Assembly: GCF_021018805.1 (NCBI RefSeq)
Contig: NC_086283.1
Location: 14,273,162-14,337,161 of the forward strand
Length of the DNA stretch: 64,000 nt
Reading direction: 5' to 3'
DNA from: Prinia subflava
Taxonomy: Eukaryota; Chordata; Aves; Passeriformes; Cisticolidae
Positions 36,201 to 45,569 of this stretch are shown here, in pieces; the stretch's first letter is position 1; the number at the start of each line of letters is the position of its first letter. The notes beneath the pieces are model-generated. The model saw only the letters and a program-made list of their open reading frames with translations, was not told the DNA's origin and made no database searches. The position numbers and the translations under genes are program-made.

Positions 36201-38554
36201 CACAGGCCCACAACAACGGAAAACAGAAAATATCATCTTTGACAGGCCTTTCTACACAGAAGGTGCAAGGCTGTCTTTATCCCATACAGAGGAAGTGGTG
36301 TTGAAAGAGGAAGGCTTGATTCTTCTTGCTCCTATTTGCAAACGAAAACTAAGAAATTCAGTTGCTGGTGCTGCAAGACAAAGCACAGAGGATGTGGGAT
36401 GAGGCTCTCCCCCAGTTTACTGTTACCATAAAGGCTGCTGTGACAGTTCACCATAACCTAAAAAGAGCAGCTGTTCCCTGCTTTACAGCACATCCCTTCC
36501 ACCTGCCCCAGCCAGCAGAAATCCCATTGCAGCCACAGCCAGTAAGGCTGTGTTGAAACACCATTTCTCTGGGATGGCCACAGGCTCCTCAGGGAGCAGC
36601 ACTGCAGAACCATTTTCAGAAAAAAATAAACCTGCAGGATAACTTGGACTTGGTTTCACATCTTGGTGACAGATCCTAATTTAAGGGGTAGAAGAAGGGC
36701 ACTTGTGATCAAACACAAAGAACCTTTCATTTCTATTTCAAAATCTCAGACTGGTCCTCTTCTACAGGTCTAGCTGAAACCAGGATTACCTAGCTGAGAG
36801 AGGTCTACGCTTCAGCATTCAGGATTCATGAAGTCCATTTCCAGCTATGATCTACTTGCTGTGAATCTTGCATTTTCATCATCAGCTTATGCTTGCTAAA
36901 TTCTATGCGTAAAACAGCAGCATAGCCCAAAGACGTTTCTCAGAGTATCTTTGCAGCACTCAAAACAGTACTGAATTTCTGGGGCCTCTGCACTAGTCTT
37001 GAGCTAGCTGTCATTTTGTCATTTGCAGGATAAAATATCCTCAGCAGTTTGAGTTGAATATTCACTAGGCTTGGCTTCCTTCTACCAAGCATCTCATCTA
37101 TTCCAGTGCCTAAATTTACAAGTCCTCGGAAGATGTGCACAGAGAGGACTTGAGCACTCCTGCTATTCCCAATCTCTTTCAGTAATTGTCTAGAAACTAC
37201 TTGTAGAAAAAGCAAGACAGAGCAGATTCAAGGTCAACTCCTCTAAATCCAGCATCCCAGTCACCCAGCATCCAACACCTGCCAACTCATTTTGAGAGAA
37301 AGAGACAAAAGACACTGACAAAGGAAATGAGCATTAGGGTCAGTCAGGTCAGATTTGCACACACTGCATGGGGAACTGTGGCTATTTTGCATACACCCTC
37401 TCTCTCTATCATGCAATAATAGGTTACACTAGGGCAGACCTAAGCCCTACAGAGGGCAGCCTGCAGTTTGAGGAATTTTTGCTCTGATTACCCACAGGAT
37501 AGGACTTCTATATTATGGAAACAGAAATACCTGTATCTTTACCACATGCCAAAACCAAGAAGTTAACGGAAGGTAAACCGGAAGGCCAATATTCAAAAGA
37601 GTCCAGAAGAAAGGCTTCAGGGTTTCTTCCAAGAACAACCTAAAATTAAATTACTCCTTCACCTTGGGAAGGAGAGGCAGTAGCTCTCTGTGGTTCAGCA
37701 CTCATGAGTTCTGTCCACCGGAACACAATGAAGAAGATGCAATGTGAGTCTGGGGAACACAACACTAAAGAGAACTTCTTTCAGATTAAGAAAGTATAAA
37801 GGAGTAAAAGCACAAGTTGACAAGGGATTCTGAAAGGGGGAAACAAAATTTACAAACCCTCTTCGCAAAACACAAGTCTGTTCTCCACAATTCTACTCAA
37901 CAGGGATCCACTTGTACTCTTCAGTGTGAGAAAATTCCCAGCAACAGCTGAACAGGAGTGGGCATAACAATGCAGTGCAGTTGCAAAGACAAAGCAGAAG
38001 ACACTCGTGACTCAAGGGCCTCTCCTCCTTTTTATAAACAGACAACATCATGCCAGATAACAAAATCTGCCCTGAGACCATCTGCGCTCCTCTGTTTTGA
38101 TGCATTTCCCAGGCAAAGTGAGCAGACCTGTCTCCTCACGCGGGGTGCTCAGCTTTAGCTTTCCAGAGCCAACTAGTGTTATTCAGCATCACTACTGTGT
38201 TATGTGACATGATTAGCAGCTCTGCTGGCTGCTCCAGCTCTACAGCAACCAGCACAAAGCAGCTTTCATACTGTTTTCAGCCTACTAGGCTCAAGACAGT
38301 TCGAAGTGCATATAAAAAGCAGACTTACCCGGCTTGCTTCCTTCACAGTCATGCCCCAGTTGACCTTTGGTGTTCAAGCCACAGGTATACACCTCCCCAT
38401 CTTCCAACAGGAACACAGAATGGTTTCCTCCACATGCCACTTCCTTGACATTTCTGTCGTGGATGAACCCATACACCTGTGGTTCAGGAATGATGACTTG
38501 GAGGTTGTTGCCTATCCCAGGTTGTCCATAAGATGAGTAGCCCCAGCATAGCAT
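540..38554 (-). CDS. HERC3: HERC3, complete coding gene in 24 coding exons: RCC1-HECT E3 ubiquitin ligase
   Basis: HERC3 is a cytosolic/vesicle-associated HECT-type E3 ubiquitin-protein ligase: it takes ubiquitin from an E2 onto a catalytic cysteine and passes it to substrates. Every exon was placed by homology plus splice sites and phase. The 24 coding exons sum to 3,153 nt, i.e. 1,050 residues and a stop, the length I recall for human HERC3. Residues 1 to about 380 form RCC1-type repeats (motifs [30 protein letters not shown]). Residues about 380-700 are the linker. The HECT domain runs from about 730 to 1050, with HTCYNLL holding Cys1018, 32 residues before the end. The first exon is non-coding (near 43.1 kb), and translation starts in exon 2 at 38,554. 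Odd features: introns 13 and 22 begin with GC, exon 16 is 24 nt. No frameshift or stop was found. It lies tandem to, and downstream of, a HERC5/6-like gene. Confidence 0.97.
954..1053 (-). mobile_element. CR1 LINE 3'-end fragment
   Basis: The stretch from CACAGAATC through GGCTGAAGTTGAAGGGA to CCAACCCCCTGCTCAAGCAG and CTACCCAGGAC matches the reverse complement of the CR1 3' region typical of birds and reptiles. It sits in the last intron of HERC3. Confidence 0.85.
1212..1314 (-). CDS. HERC3: HERC3 coding exon 24 (HECT)
   Basis: 103 nt encoding [20 protein letters not shown] and [10 protein letters not shown]. Acceptor ttaatag|A, donor TCTCT|gtaagt. It was missed as an open frame because it is short. 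Confidence 0.95.
2020..2203 (-). CDS. HERC3: HERC3 coding exon 23 (HECT)
   Basis: 184 nt encoding [53 protein letters not shown]. Acceptor cattag|G, donor GGAG|gtaaag. Same length as the paralogous exon at 47,899-48,082. Confidence 0.96.
3226..3271 (+). repeat. 46-base A homopolymer
   Basis: Uninterrupted A tract in HERC3 intron 22 (T tract on the gene strand). An AATAAA lies about 85 nt upstream. Confidence 0.95.
4335..4417 (-). CDS. HERC3: HERC3 coding exon 22 (HECT), followed by a GC-AG intron
   Basis: 83 nt encoding [20 protein letters not shown] and VQKDN. Acceptor tgtacag|A. The donor is AACAG|gcaagt. A GT four bases later (CAA|gtgggg) would break the frame; the GC donor joins AG to G and restores [15 protein letters not shown]. 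The paralogue has an ordinary GT at the same place (AACAG|gtcagt). Confidence 0.92.
5577..5643 (-). CDS. HERC3: HERC3 coding exon 21 (HECT)
   Basis: 67 nt encoding [20 protein letters not shown] and FT. Acceptor atttag|G, donor TTACG|gtaaga; phase 0 at the 3' end. Confidence 0.94.
6746..6912 (-). CDS. HERC3: HERC3 coding exon 20 (HECT N-lobe, E2-binding region)
   Basis: 167 nt encoding [32 protein letters not shown] and [12 protein letters not shown]. Acceptor ttttgcag|T, donor GGAAG|gtatga. Confidence 0.97.
8203..8346 (-). CDS. HERC3: HERC3 coding exon 19 (HECT N-lobe)
   Basis: 144 nt encoding [40 protein letters not shown]; classic HECT N-lobe motifs (D-GG-TKEFF, YGMF). Acceptor tctacag|G, donor CACG|gtaagc. 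Confidence 0.97.
8935..9105 (-). CDS. HERC3: HERC3 coding exon 18 (approach to HECT)
   Basis: 171 nt encoding [40 protein letters not shown] and DLKKPLK. Acceptor tttacag|G, donor CAAA|gtaagt; phase 0. It marks entry into the HECT domain. Confidence 0.96.
10875..10964 (-). CDS. HERC3: HERC3 coding exon 17
   Basis: 90 nt encoding [20 protein letters not shown] then [10 protein letters not shown]. Acceptor cttgcag|G, donor TGCAG|gtagtc. Confidence 0.95.
11052..11075 (-). CDS. HERC3: HERC3 coding exon 16, a 24-nt microexon
   Basis: Only 24 nt, encoding KVRPSIMQ, flanked by a strong acceptor ttcacag| and donor |gtaaga, phase 0 at both ends. It matches the short segment between the QAGM and DAVTLC parts of HERC3 and is too small for ORF-based gene finding. 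The next intron is only 87 nt (10,965-11,051). Confidence 0.9.
11757..11926 (-). mobile_element. MIR-like SINE remnant
   Basis: Contains TTACAGATGGGAAAGTGAG, CTTACCCAAGATCACCCAGC, GGAAGAGCCAGGAATAGAAC and GCCACACTGCCTC in the order of a reverse-complemented MIR. It is in HERC3 intron 15. Confidence 0.8.
12339..12452 (-). CDS. HERC3: HERC3 coding exon 15 (linker)
   Basis: 114 nt encoding [20 protein letters not shown] and [13 protein letters not shown]. Acceptor tcactag|G, donor AATG|gtaagg; phase 0 at both ends. Confidence 0.94.
12926..13089 (-). CDS. HERC3: HERC3 coding exon 14 (linker)
   Basis: 164 nt encoding [20 protein letters not shown] and [13 protein letters not shown]. Acceptor ttccag|AT, donor CAAG|gtgaga. 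Confidence 0.95.
14214..14403 (-). CDS. HERC3: HERC3 coding exon 13 (linker), followed by a GC-AG intron
   Basis: 190 nt encoding [40 protein letters not shown] and [11 protein letters not shown]. Acceptor tctccag|A. The donor reads CTTG|gcaagt: a GC donor is required because the nearest GT is 4 nt further on and would break the frame into DNWWSQVC of exon 14. Confidence 0.93.
14939..15050 (-). CDS. HERC3: HERC3 coding exon 12 (linker)
   Basis: 112 nt encoding [20 protein letters not shown] and [15 protein letters not shown]. Acceptor tttaaag|A, donor GCAG|gtattg; phase 0 at the 3' end. Confidence 0.95.
16498..16557 (-). CDS. HERC3: HERC3 coding exon 11 (linker)
   Basis: 60 nt encoding [19 protein letters not shown], highly conserved in the family. 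Acceptor caaacag|T, donor AAGAA|gtaagt. The paralogous exon at 58,156-58,215 is also 60 nt and encodes the related ACINGSFLDK. Confidence 0.95.
17100..17224 (-). CDS. HERC3: HERC3 coding exon 10 (linker)
   Basis: 125 nt encoding [20 protein letters not shown] and [10 protein letters not shown]. Acceptor ctcacag|A. The donor is GTCAA|gtaggt; reading one base further would hit TAG, so the donor position is fixed by frame. Confidence 0.93.
18001..18077 (-). CDS. HERC3: HERC3 coding exon 9 (end of RCC1-like domain)
   Basis: 77 nt encoding [20 protein letters not shown] then SKYE, the last blade of the RCC1-like domain. Acceptor caaacag|AT, donor CGAG|gtaaac; phase 0 at the 3' end. Confidence 0.95.
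18575..18735 (-). CDS. HERC3: HERC3 coding exon 8 (RCC1 repeat)
   Basis: 161 nt. It begins [19 protein letters not shown] and continues [20 protein letters not shown] recall QHTLAF in human HERC3, so the first residue appears changed to His. Acceptor cttacag|A, donor CCTG|gtatgt. Confidence 0.96.
18781..18897 (+). repeat. A/C-rich low-complexity tract
   Basis: Runs of AAAAC, AAACC and ACC without G or T, except a few bases, next to HERC3 exon 8. Confidence 0.85.
19324..19454 (-). CDS. HERC3: HERC3 coding exon 7 (RCC1 repeat)
   Basis: 131 nt encoding [20 protein letters not shown] and ending IACGR across the junction. Acceptor ctgacag|AG, donor GGCAG|gtgagt. Same length as the paralogous exon at 60,942-61,072. 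Confidence 0.96.
19753..19880 (-). mobile_element. MIR-like SINE remnant, older
   Basis: Contains TTTTACAGTGGAAAATGCTG, AAGTGGCAGAGCCAAGGCAA and CTCTGGCCACTA in MIR order, but without the central ACTTGCCC part. It is in HERC3 intron 6. Confidence 0.6.
20319..20410 (-). CDS. HERC3: HERC3 coding exon 6
   Basis: 92 nt encoding [20 protein letters not shown] and [10 protein letters not shown]. Acceptor attgcag|AC, donor ACAAAG|gtaaag; ends in phase 0. Paralogous exon of identical length at 61,661-61,752. Confidence 0.96.
22377..22598 (-). CDS. HERC3: HERC3 coding exon 5 (RCC1 repeats 3-4)
   Basis: 222 nt. It encodes [19 protein letters not shown], then [20 protein letters not shown] and [15 protein letters not shown]. 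Acceptor tttcag|AT, donor CGAG|gtatga. Same length as the paralogous exon at 62,494-62,715. Confidence 0.97.
23220..23296 (-). CDS. HERC3: HERC3 coding exon 4
   Basis: 77 nt encoding [20 protein letters not shown], the inner strands of an RCC1 blade. Acceptor ctttag|G, donor GCAG|gtactg. The tandem paralogue has a 77-nt counterpart at 63,244-63,320. Confidence 0.95.
24337..24496 (-). CDS. HERC3: HERC3 coding exon 3 (RCC1 repeat 2)
   Basis: 160 nt. It encodes [20 protein letters not shown], then [12 protein letters not shown], an RCC1 blade. Acceptor ccctcag|AG, donor CCAAG|gtaagc. It is separated from exon 2 by a 13.8-kb intron, the largest in the gene. Confidence 0.96.
25076..25132 (+). repeat. 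Degenerate ATACCA repeat
   Basis: Repeated ATACCA/ATACC units broken by A runs, in HERC3 intron 2. Confidence 0.75.
34900..35030 (-). mobile_element. Possible LTR end or retroelement 3' end
   Basis: On the minus strand a CpG-containing stretch leads into AATAAA (34,932-34,927) in GGTTAATAAAGCTTCTG followed by CTGACCCACA. This resembles the R/U5 end of an LTR but no other border is visible. Confidence 0.25.
38329..38554 (-). CDS. HERC3: HERC3 coding exon 2 (start codon, RCC1 repeat 1)
   Basis: The exon runs 38,586-38,329, with ATG at 38,554-38,552. The protein begins [13 protein letters not shown] and contains [20 protein letters not shown], typical of HERC3. The acceptor is ttgcccag|G and the donor is CCGG|gtaagt; the exon ends in phase 1. 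The start was chosen because HERC3 proteins begin MLCWGY and frames upstream are untranslated leader. Confidence 0.97.
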
Positions 38555-39160
38555 TTTCTCTCCTTTCAGCAAGTCATGTATCCTTCCTGGGCAAGAGAGA
38601 CAAGGGAATGAGTGTGAATGAAGCAAGTACACCACAAATGATCCTACAGAGATCCAGCTGTTCACAACAGGAGGTGGAAACTACCAGAAAAGGCATTTCC
38701 TGCATGACTGTCAGGTTTGTGAACTGTCAGTAAGCCATTACACAGACAAAGAGTAATCAAGGCAGCTCAGCTGTGGTACTGAATCAGCACCTTCATGCCT
38801 CAGCCATCTCCATCTGCGAGGCAGCAGAAATGTTCTGAAACCCAGGAGACCGAGCTTTTACTCTGCAAAATTACTCTGCCTCAAAAACCAAGTATCAAAC
38901 AATGCTGCAAACCAACTGTAATGCTTTTCAGATTAACAGGTCCGAATCTGAACTTTAAGATTGTCATATTTGAGACCACTTGTAAGCAAATCTTTAAAAA
39001 TTACCTCCAAAGTGGTTAGACTAGCCTCAAACAGAATGACAAAGGTATTTGTGGTGTACTGGCCAATGCAGAAATGTGTTATTTCTGATACACACAGATT
39101 AAGGAGTACTCTGCTTGACTGAAATTAGTCTTGCAAGCAAAATTTGTGCATGCAGGCGCA

Positions 39161-39172
39161 CACACACACACA
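39161..39172 (+). repeat. Short (CA)n microsatellite
   Basis: Six CA units in HERC3 intron 1. Confidence 0.7.
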
Positions 39173-40113
39173 CTGAACTTGAGCCACACACTGAACACAC
39201 GCACACCCCTGAACTGCAGCAAGAATTACACAAGAAGCAGCAGTTCACGTGGAGCAGCACACTGACAGCTTGACCCTGACAGCAATGGACAGGTCACGTT
39301 GATGCAACTTGCCAGCAGTCAGGTGTTGTCTTCTGTGCTGTGCTCAGTGAAAGTCAGGGATTTCAGAGTCAGCTAACACAGGAAGGGAAAAAATATAGCA
39401 ATATAAAAGGTCCAAGGAATTACTTGGCTTGAACTTGATAAAGACAACAGGATGCTAATGCATAAAAGCTGGGGGAAGAAAACAGCATTCCATAAGAAGA
39501 ATGTGAAAGAAAGGTTTTAGTAATTCTCCTTTGTCATTCCTAATCTCAATAGGTTTGGGTTCTTTGTTAAGCATACTAATAAGACATTGAGAACTCCTCT
39601 GATTGAACTGACACACCACGCCAAGTTTTAAGCTAAGGCAATCTGCAGCAGCAGCAGCATTTACTAACTTAGCACAAGTTGTAAAAGCAAAAGCTAACCC
39701 CTGAAGAGCCAAAGATTCCTTCTCCCAATCTGAGCAGGCAGGAAACACATGCATTCGGTTTGTTTCCAAAACCTGGTGCTAATTCAAGCTCTAGGTATTA
39801 GCAATAAAGCCTTTCCTAATCTAAGCCCTGAGCAATGGGTATTCTTACCTTACCCTCTGCCTGTCAGCTGTGGTCACTTCCACTGAGGCACAACTGAGCT
39901 GGAAGGGGAAGGGAGAGGATTGGATTTTCCAGTTAGTACTTCATCAGTGGTGCAATTTCCTACCACAGACTGTTTACTGTGATCTCTTATCAGGTGCTTT
40001 AAAGTAATGCAGGACCCCGTTTATCTCTAGCAGCCCTTCTTCTTCCATAGCAAAATTCAACTCATTCACACCCACGTGTGCTTATCACTGGCCAGCTCCA
40101 AAGCACGCAGAGG

Positions 40114-40180
40114 AAAAAGCAGGAGCTTACAAGGCTCTGCCTGGTTAAAAAAGCAGGAGCTTACAAGGTTCTGCCTGGTT
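40114..40180 (+). repeat. 33-34 bp tandem duplication
   Basis: Two adjacent copies of a unit containing GCAGGAGCTTACAAGG and CTGCCTGGTT, differing by one C/T base and one A, in HERC3 intron 1. Confidence 0.92.
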
Positions 40181-42667
40181 AAATCAGTCATGGTGTACAG
40201 TCTGTATTTGGTTGCCCTAAGCACAAAAACCTGATGGAAGATACCCTCCATGCTGGCTAAGAATAGGAATGCCGTGGGACACAAGAAAATTGAAGTGTGT
40301 GCATGTGCTTTAAACAGCTACATTTAGAGTGAACTTCGTGTTCTATCACACCACCAAAAAAACCCAAACTAAAAATCCATGAGCAACACCCTGAAGGTGG
40401 CAGGGAATCATTTCAAAACTGACACTGGAACAGCAGAAATCTGGAACTGCCATTTCTCTCAGCCTGGGGAACTGCATGTAACAAAGGCATAAACAGCAAT
40501 CCTAAAGATCCAAGGATCACATTCCCTGCTAGGATAAATAGATACTGCCTCTAAGCTGAAAAGATTTCACCAGTATACAACTTGAACTACAATGACATTG
40601 TACAACATGAGCTAAATATTAATTTGGAATACCTTTTAAAAGAGTACCTCAACAATCTGCTCCCTATAGACTACAGTCATCTTCCCTAGTGCTAGTTTCT
40701 TTTAAAAATGCTAAAAATACATTAATTACTCTCCTTGCATTCATATTCTACACAAGAATTTGCTGCTAACGGGCAAGGGGATATGATGTGATGTGATAGG
40801 TAAGAAATGGGTCTTTCCTCCATCTAAGAAACTACTTTAAACAGGAGGAGCTCAAACTCCCAGTAATCCATATAAACACTAGAATGGTATTTCAGAGTTC
40901 AATTTTCCATTCATGCTAGAGGCCATGAAGCTCCTCATATTTAACAATTCCCTATACCTGACATAGATAATCTGGTTTTCAAGTAATATTTTTAAAATTA
41001 TCTCTATTGACTGCCACTCCCCTCTTCCAAACATTTTGCCAATGAATCTCTGTGCAGCTCAGTTTCACCGGAAAACCAGACCAACACTTTCCAGTGGAGA
41101 GCAGAGAAAAAAACACTGCCACTCACAATTCGAGTGTACAGGCACAGCTAAATATTTCAAATGGGCTGGTGAATTTACTTAAGTTGAAGACTTTTTTAAA
41201 AACCATTACTTTGAGACTGGTTTTTTTCTCCCCCTAAAAAAAACCCCAAAACACTGGAGGTCTTAATATATTTATGTTCAAGTAGGAGCTGTGTCCTGAA
41301 ACACAAGATCTTAAACGATAATTTCACACTGTGAAATTGTTTCCAATCTGGTTAAGGCAGTTACTCTTCTTTGACCGCAGCAGAGGAAGTCAAATTGCGT
41401 GTGCCACTGCAAACTATCTCTACAAACTACATAATTTTCTCATACTAAAACAATTACACAAAAAGTTTCTAGTGTAGGCAAGCACTAAGAGACATGTGCC
41501 TGCACACACACATGAATATATTAAATATATGATTTCTATTTACTTATCTGAAATTTTATATGTGATTAATATTACTAGTGCCAAGCTCAATAAACCTTAA
41601 AAAAATCTGAATTTTTATCTTCAGAGGGCAAACCCTTAGGGGAGGGATTTTTCTTAAAGGCATCAGTTAGAGATTGAAGTTCAGAGTTCCTTTTAAAAAT
41701 TGGATTGTAAAAAGCACAAGAACTGCAGTACTCAACCACATCACCTATTCCTGTTCGTCAGAAACCCCAACACAGCCAGCTCTGTACTCATGTTTCAGAG
41801 ATAAGAACAGATGCAATGCAGTAAAGCCAATTATTTCCAGATATTCCCCACATATATAAAAAAAAAAGAGGGGTGAAGATATAACACCACATCCTCAGAC
41901 CCTGATATTCCAGGACTAATATATCATCAAAACAGCGAAGGATATACATAGCACAGCTAGGAAAACCTCACACTGTGAAGAATATTTTGAGGAAATCTAT
42001 TGTGGGTGGAAGACCCACCCTCTCTATAAGGTTCTGCTGACATACTATGTATATATCCTTTAGTGAAAAACAGCCCCAGTGGTTTGGTAAAATAATAATG
42101 CTGCATGTATGATCATGACAGAATGTATTTTGTCTTTTTTCTTTTCCTCTGCCTTTTTAAAAGCTCTGGTGCCATACACAGTCTCTCCTCAAAATCACAC
42201 AAACATATTCTAAAGCCACTTCCACTCTGCACCCTTTCTGGGAAAGTCACCTAAGTAAATATCACGATTGTAATAAACAACACTCAAGGCTCAATGCTCT
42301 CTAAACAAAGAGATCTGCCAACTGGCAGGGCATGAATAAACAAGTTTTTCCTTCCCTCTTGTTTGTGAGATTTCAGATAACAAATGTGTTTCTTCTACCA
42401 GCATTGCTCAACAATGACGGAATTTACTGCCTCTTTCTGCCACTAAGCCTCTAAGCTCACTTTCTTCTTCTTTTTGCCTCCGTTTCAGTCCAACTCAATG
42501 TCCAATGTAAACCATGTTACAGAGCAAGAGAATGCAAGGTGTACCAGCAAATTAGTTAAAGCAGGAGCAGAGTACTTCCACTGCACAGCCTCATGCCCTC
42601 AGATGGAGATGCCCCCACAGAAAACATATAAAAATAGATACCTAAAATCAAATATGACACCACCTTC

Positions 42668-42688
42668 CCCCCCCCCCCCCCCCCCCCC
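42668..42688 (+). repeat. 21-base C homopolymer
   Basis: Perfect C tract (G tract on the HERC3 strand) at the intron-side edge of the HERC3 CpG island. Confidence 0.95.
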
Positions 42689-42719
42689 GCCATCACCTCC
42701 ATTTTGCAATCCCAGTAAA

Positions 42720-43330
42720 AACACCGCTCCCTCCCTGCCTTCACCCCGGACACCCCGAGCTTCTTGGGGCTGCTTCCCACGCCCAGACCGGCGTTTCCCG
42801 GCGGGCACACACCGACCCCGGAGCTACAGCAGCCCCGAGCCACCCCGCAGCCAGGTGATGCTGCAGCTACAGCAGCAGCAGCGCCGAGCGGCTCCTGCCG
42901 CAGCCCCGCGGCCGCCCCGGGTTCCCCGCCCCGGGCCGGAGGCGCGCGTCCGGCGCCGAGGAGGGCGGCGGGGGCTCCGCCACGGCCGAGCGCCGGTTCC
43001 CCACGCATGGGCTCGGTACCGGGACCGGCAGCAGCCCCAGCGGGGGGCTGAGCTGTCCCTCCCCGGCACTCACCGCCACCAGCCCCGCCGCTGCCGCCGC
43101 GGCGACGAGGAAGTCCCGGCCCCGCCGCCGCCGCCGCCGGGAGTGACGCGCGGTGCGGCCAATGCGCAGGGCGGGCCCGGCCCCCGGCGGGCGATGCAGG
43201 CCGAGGATCTCCTTTCCCCGGGGCCAGGGCACGGCGCGGGCTCGGGGCTCCCGGCCTGCCCACCGGTGCTGGAATGCCGCGGAGCGGGCGGAGCGCTAGG
43301 GACAGCCGGCCCCCGGCCGCTGCGCTGCGG
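42720..43330. promoter_or_regulatory. CpG-island promoter of HERC3
   Basis: Dense CpG and GC-rich sequence contrasts with the AT-rich flanks. It surrounds the proposed HERC3 first exon. A CCAAT box (plus strand 43,159-43,163) and a TGACGCG CRE-like site (about 43,144-43,150) are visible, with no TATA box near the donor. Long open frames on both strands here reflect lack of stop codons in GC-rich DNA, not genes. Confidence 0.7.
43074..43260 (-). other. HERC3: HERC3 non-coding first exon (5' UTR), 5' border approximate
   Basis: A strong splice donor GTGGCG|gtgagtgcc ends this GC-rich stretch at 43,074 on the minus strand, inside a CpG island. The first coding exon (38,586 downwards) has an acceptor and 32 nt of untranslated leader before ATG, so an upstream leader exon is required and this is the best candidate. 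The transcription start is not visible; 43,260 is a guess. Confidence 0.6.
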
Positions 43331-45569
43331 GGCTTTGGCCGTGCGGATCAGTAGCCGCTCTAAACACAGGAGAAACCCACGGGCCAAGTTAAGCGCATTC
43401 CGGAATTTAAGCTGTTCTAAATGAAGGTCTCAAGGGAAAGGCAGGTTTCCAGTGTTTGAAAATGCGTTAAGCACGAAATGTCATTTACTAATAACAGTAG
43501 TCATTTTCTTTCCCCTAGCCTTTTTCTTCTTCGTTTTATGTGGCTTCTGGTCACCTGGCAGGCTCATTTGTTTAGGAACTCAAATTTTATACAAAGTTTC
43601 CACCACAAAAAAAGGTTTGTTGTCAAAGACTCCGTTGAGAGAGAGACGGGGGAAAAAAAGAGGCCAATGAGCAAGCAATTATGTAACTCTCAAGTACTGA
43701 TTTTCTGGTTTTAGTGCCATCTATTAGAAAAAGACTGCTCCGCAAGAGCGATGCACAAGCTGGATCCCGTTCAGACCACCAAAATGACAGTCAGTATTCG
43801 GAGCAAACCTCAGACAGATGTTTGCAAGGGCTCAGGGTGGGGGGAAGAAGTCCCTAAGGTAAGTCCAGTGCCCACAAGTATTCGTGGCCCTTACGCTACA
43901 TTTCTGGCAGTTTGCAGTGTTTGTGCATTTAGCAAAAAATGAGTGACGGATTGGGTAAAATATCACCTGTCTTTGCATGAATCATGCCTGTTTAGAATAA
44001 AGAGCTACTCCAGTGTAAAATTACACCTGTGATGAAACATCTTTGGCTTAATCAGTGTTACAGGCAGCTTCTAGAATAACTGAAAGCATAGATAGAGGAA
44101 AACATACTTTTCTGTGTTTGTTTTTGTTTCTGTTTTGTTTATTTCATCATCTGGAGACCTTTGCAAAATGGAACGTTTCCCTTTACACTCAGTTTCCTCT
44201 GTTTCTGATTGCGCAGTCAAGGAGGGGAAGGTACACACAAACAAACAACAAACAAAAAGAAAATGATGGAGCAAAGCCTGGAATTTGTGTGAGGGAGCCA
44301 GGAGTCTCTTGTTGAACCCAATTTTTAACTGGTTACATTTCAGCTTCCTGGAGAACTTTCAAGGCTGCTCTTGCACTTGTCTACAGGTGATGCTCAGTTC
44401 AGATGAGTGGCTAAAAAAATCCTGCTGCAGGTTCAATATACTTTTGCTGCCTGTGTGAAGCCTTTGAACTCACAGCTGAATGTGATGCTCGCTTATGTTA
44501 TATTCTCCTGCATGTTTTATAACAGGCACTGCTTGAGAAAATGTAGACACAACCCAGTGTCCAAATTAATGTCAGAAAATCAGAGAGTGCACTATTCTGG
44601 AAGTCTTTATATAATATAAATATATATAACCATTTATATATATATTAAAGCAGGGATTATTTGAGGACAAATTAAAAATAGCCTTGAAAGTGACTCTGGG
44701 CTTTAATCTCCCATGTGATGTTGCATCATAGATGATGAGAAGGAAATACCTCCAGGCTCTAAATAAACCTATTATCATTTAATCTCTAATGGGTTATTTT
44801 GAATTCCAAAGAGAATATATCTTTTGTGCACTTGCACAGCACAGAAGATCACTCTGGATTTCCAAGCCCTACCAGAGGCTTAGAAAACCATAAAAAAGGG
44901 AAACAACAGCCAGGAGCAGGCTGGTGAAGAACAGCAGGTAAGCTGCCAAAACAGAAATCTCTGGTGGTGTGGCAGCATCAGCTGGACATGAGATGTGGGC
45001 AACAACTTGCCAGTTTCTGCCAGTTCCTTCTTTCCACAGAAATATACCAGAGTGGTGCCTTTCTCAGAGGATGTAAGCATCCCTGTGATGTCCTATTTGT
45101 TCCGGGAGAGTGAGGGGGACAGAGGTTAGGTCTTAGCAGGCCACATCCCCTCGTTCCCCTCTGCTGGGGAGCTGCCATCCTCTGAAGTCCTATTTCCCCT
45201 CTTCCCATTAACATTCCCATGCCATCTGTTTTTCTGTACTGCCCTGGTGCTTGTGGGTTGTGGTGAGTGCTTGTTGGGGTTTTTGTTTGTTTGTTTTACT
45301 AATTATTATACTGTTACTTAAAAAGAAGCTTGCCTTTTCTTTTTTTTTTCTTAAGTAGGTAACAATGTCATTCTGCATCACACAGGAAAGACTGACTTGT
45401 TCAGCATATACAATGCATCTCTTTGAAACAAGCTTACATCAGCCTTTGACTCCACTTGTGAACAGCGCCCCCATTTCCAAGGAGGACAGAGAACACTGCC
45501 ACACTGCCTGCTATGCTTATCTACATAGGCAGATGCATAAGGAAGGAAGAACACGGCTACGGGGGTGAA
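43331..45569. other. Intergenic spacer between HERC5/6-like 3' end and HERC3 promoter
   Basis: About 2.2 kb of mostly AT-rich sequence with short spurious open frames and an AT-repeat patch near 44,610-44,650. I see no conserved coding segment and no RNA gene. Confidence 0.6.

Larger units (their letters stand above)
24497..38328. other. HERC3 intron 2 (13.8 kb): no gene recognised
   Basis: The largest intron. It contains only short spurious open frames, an ATACCA-rich simple repeat (about 25,076-25,132), a T tract at about 33,713-33,731 and a possible LTR end near 34.9 kb. No NAP1L5-like intronless frame, which mammals carry in a HERC3 intron, is visible here or in the other introns. Confidence 0.65.
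38587..43073. other. HERC3 intron 1 (4.5 kb)
   Basis: Separates the non-coding exon from the first coding exon. It holds a short (CA)n run near 39,161-39,172, a 33-bp tandem duplication at 40,114-40,180 and a 21-base C tract at 42,668-42,688. No gene is seen. Confidence 0.65.

Noticed and set aside
42474..43424. A 316-codon open frame on the plus strand (and 235 codons on the minus strand, 42,556-43,263)
   Set aside because: They lie in a CpG island where stops are rare, both strands are open, composition is Pro/Arg/Ala-rich and nothing resembles a known protein; the HERC3 leader exon explains the region.
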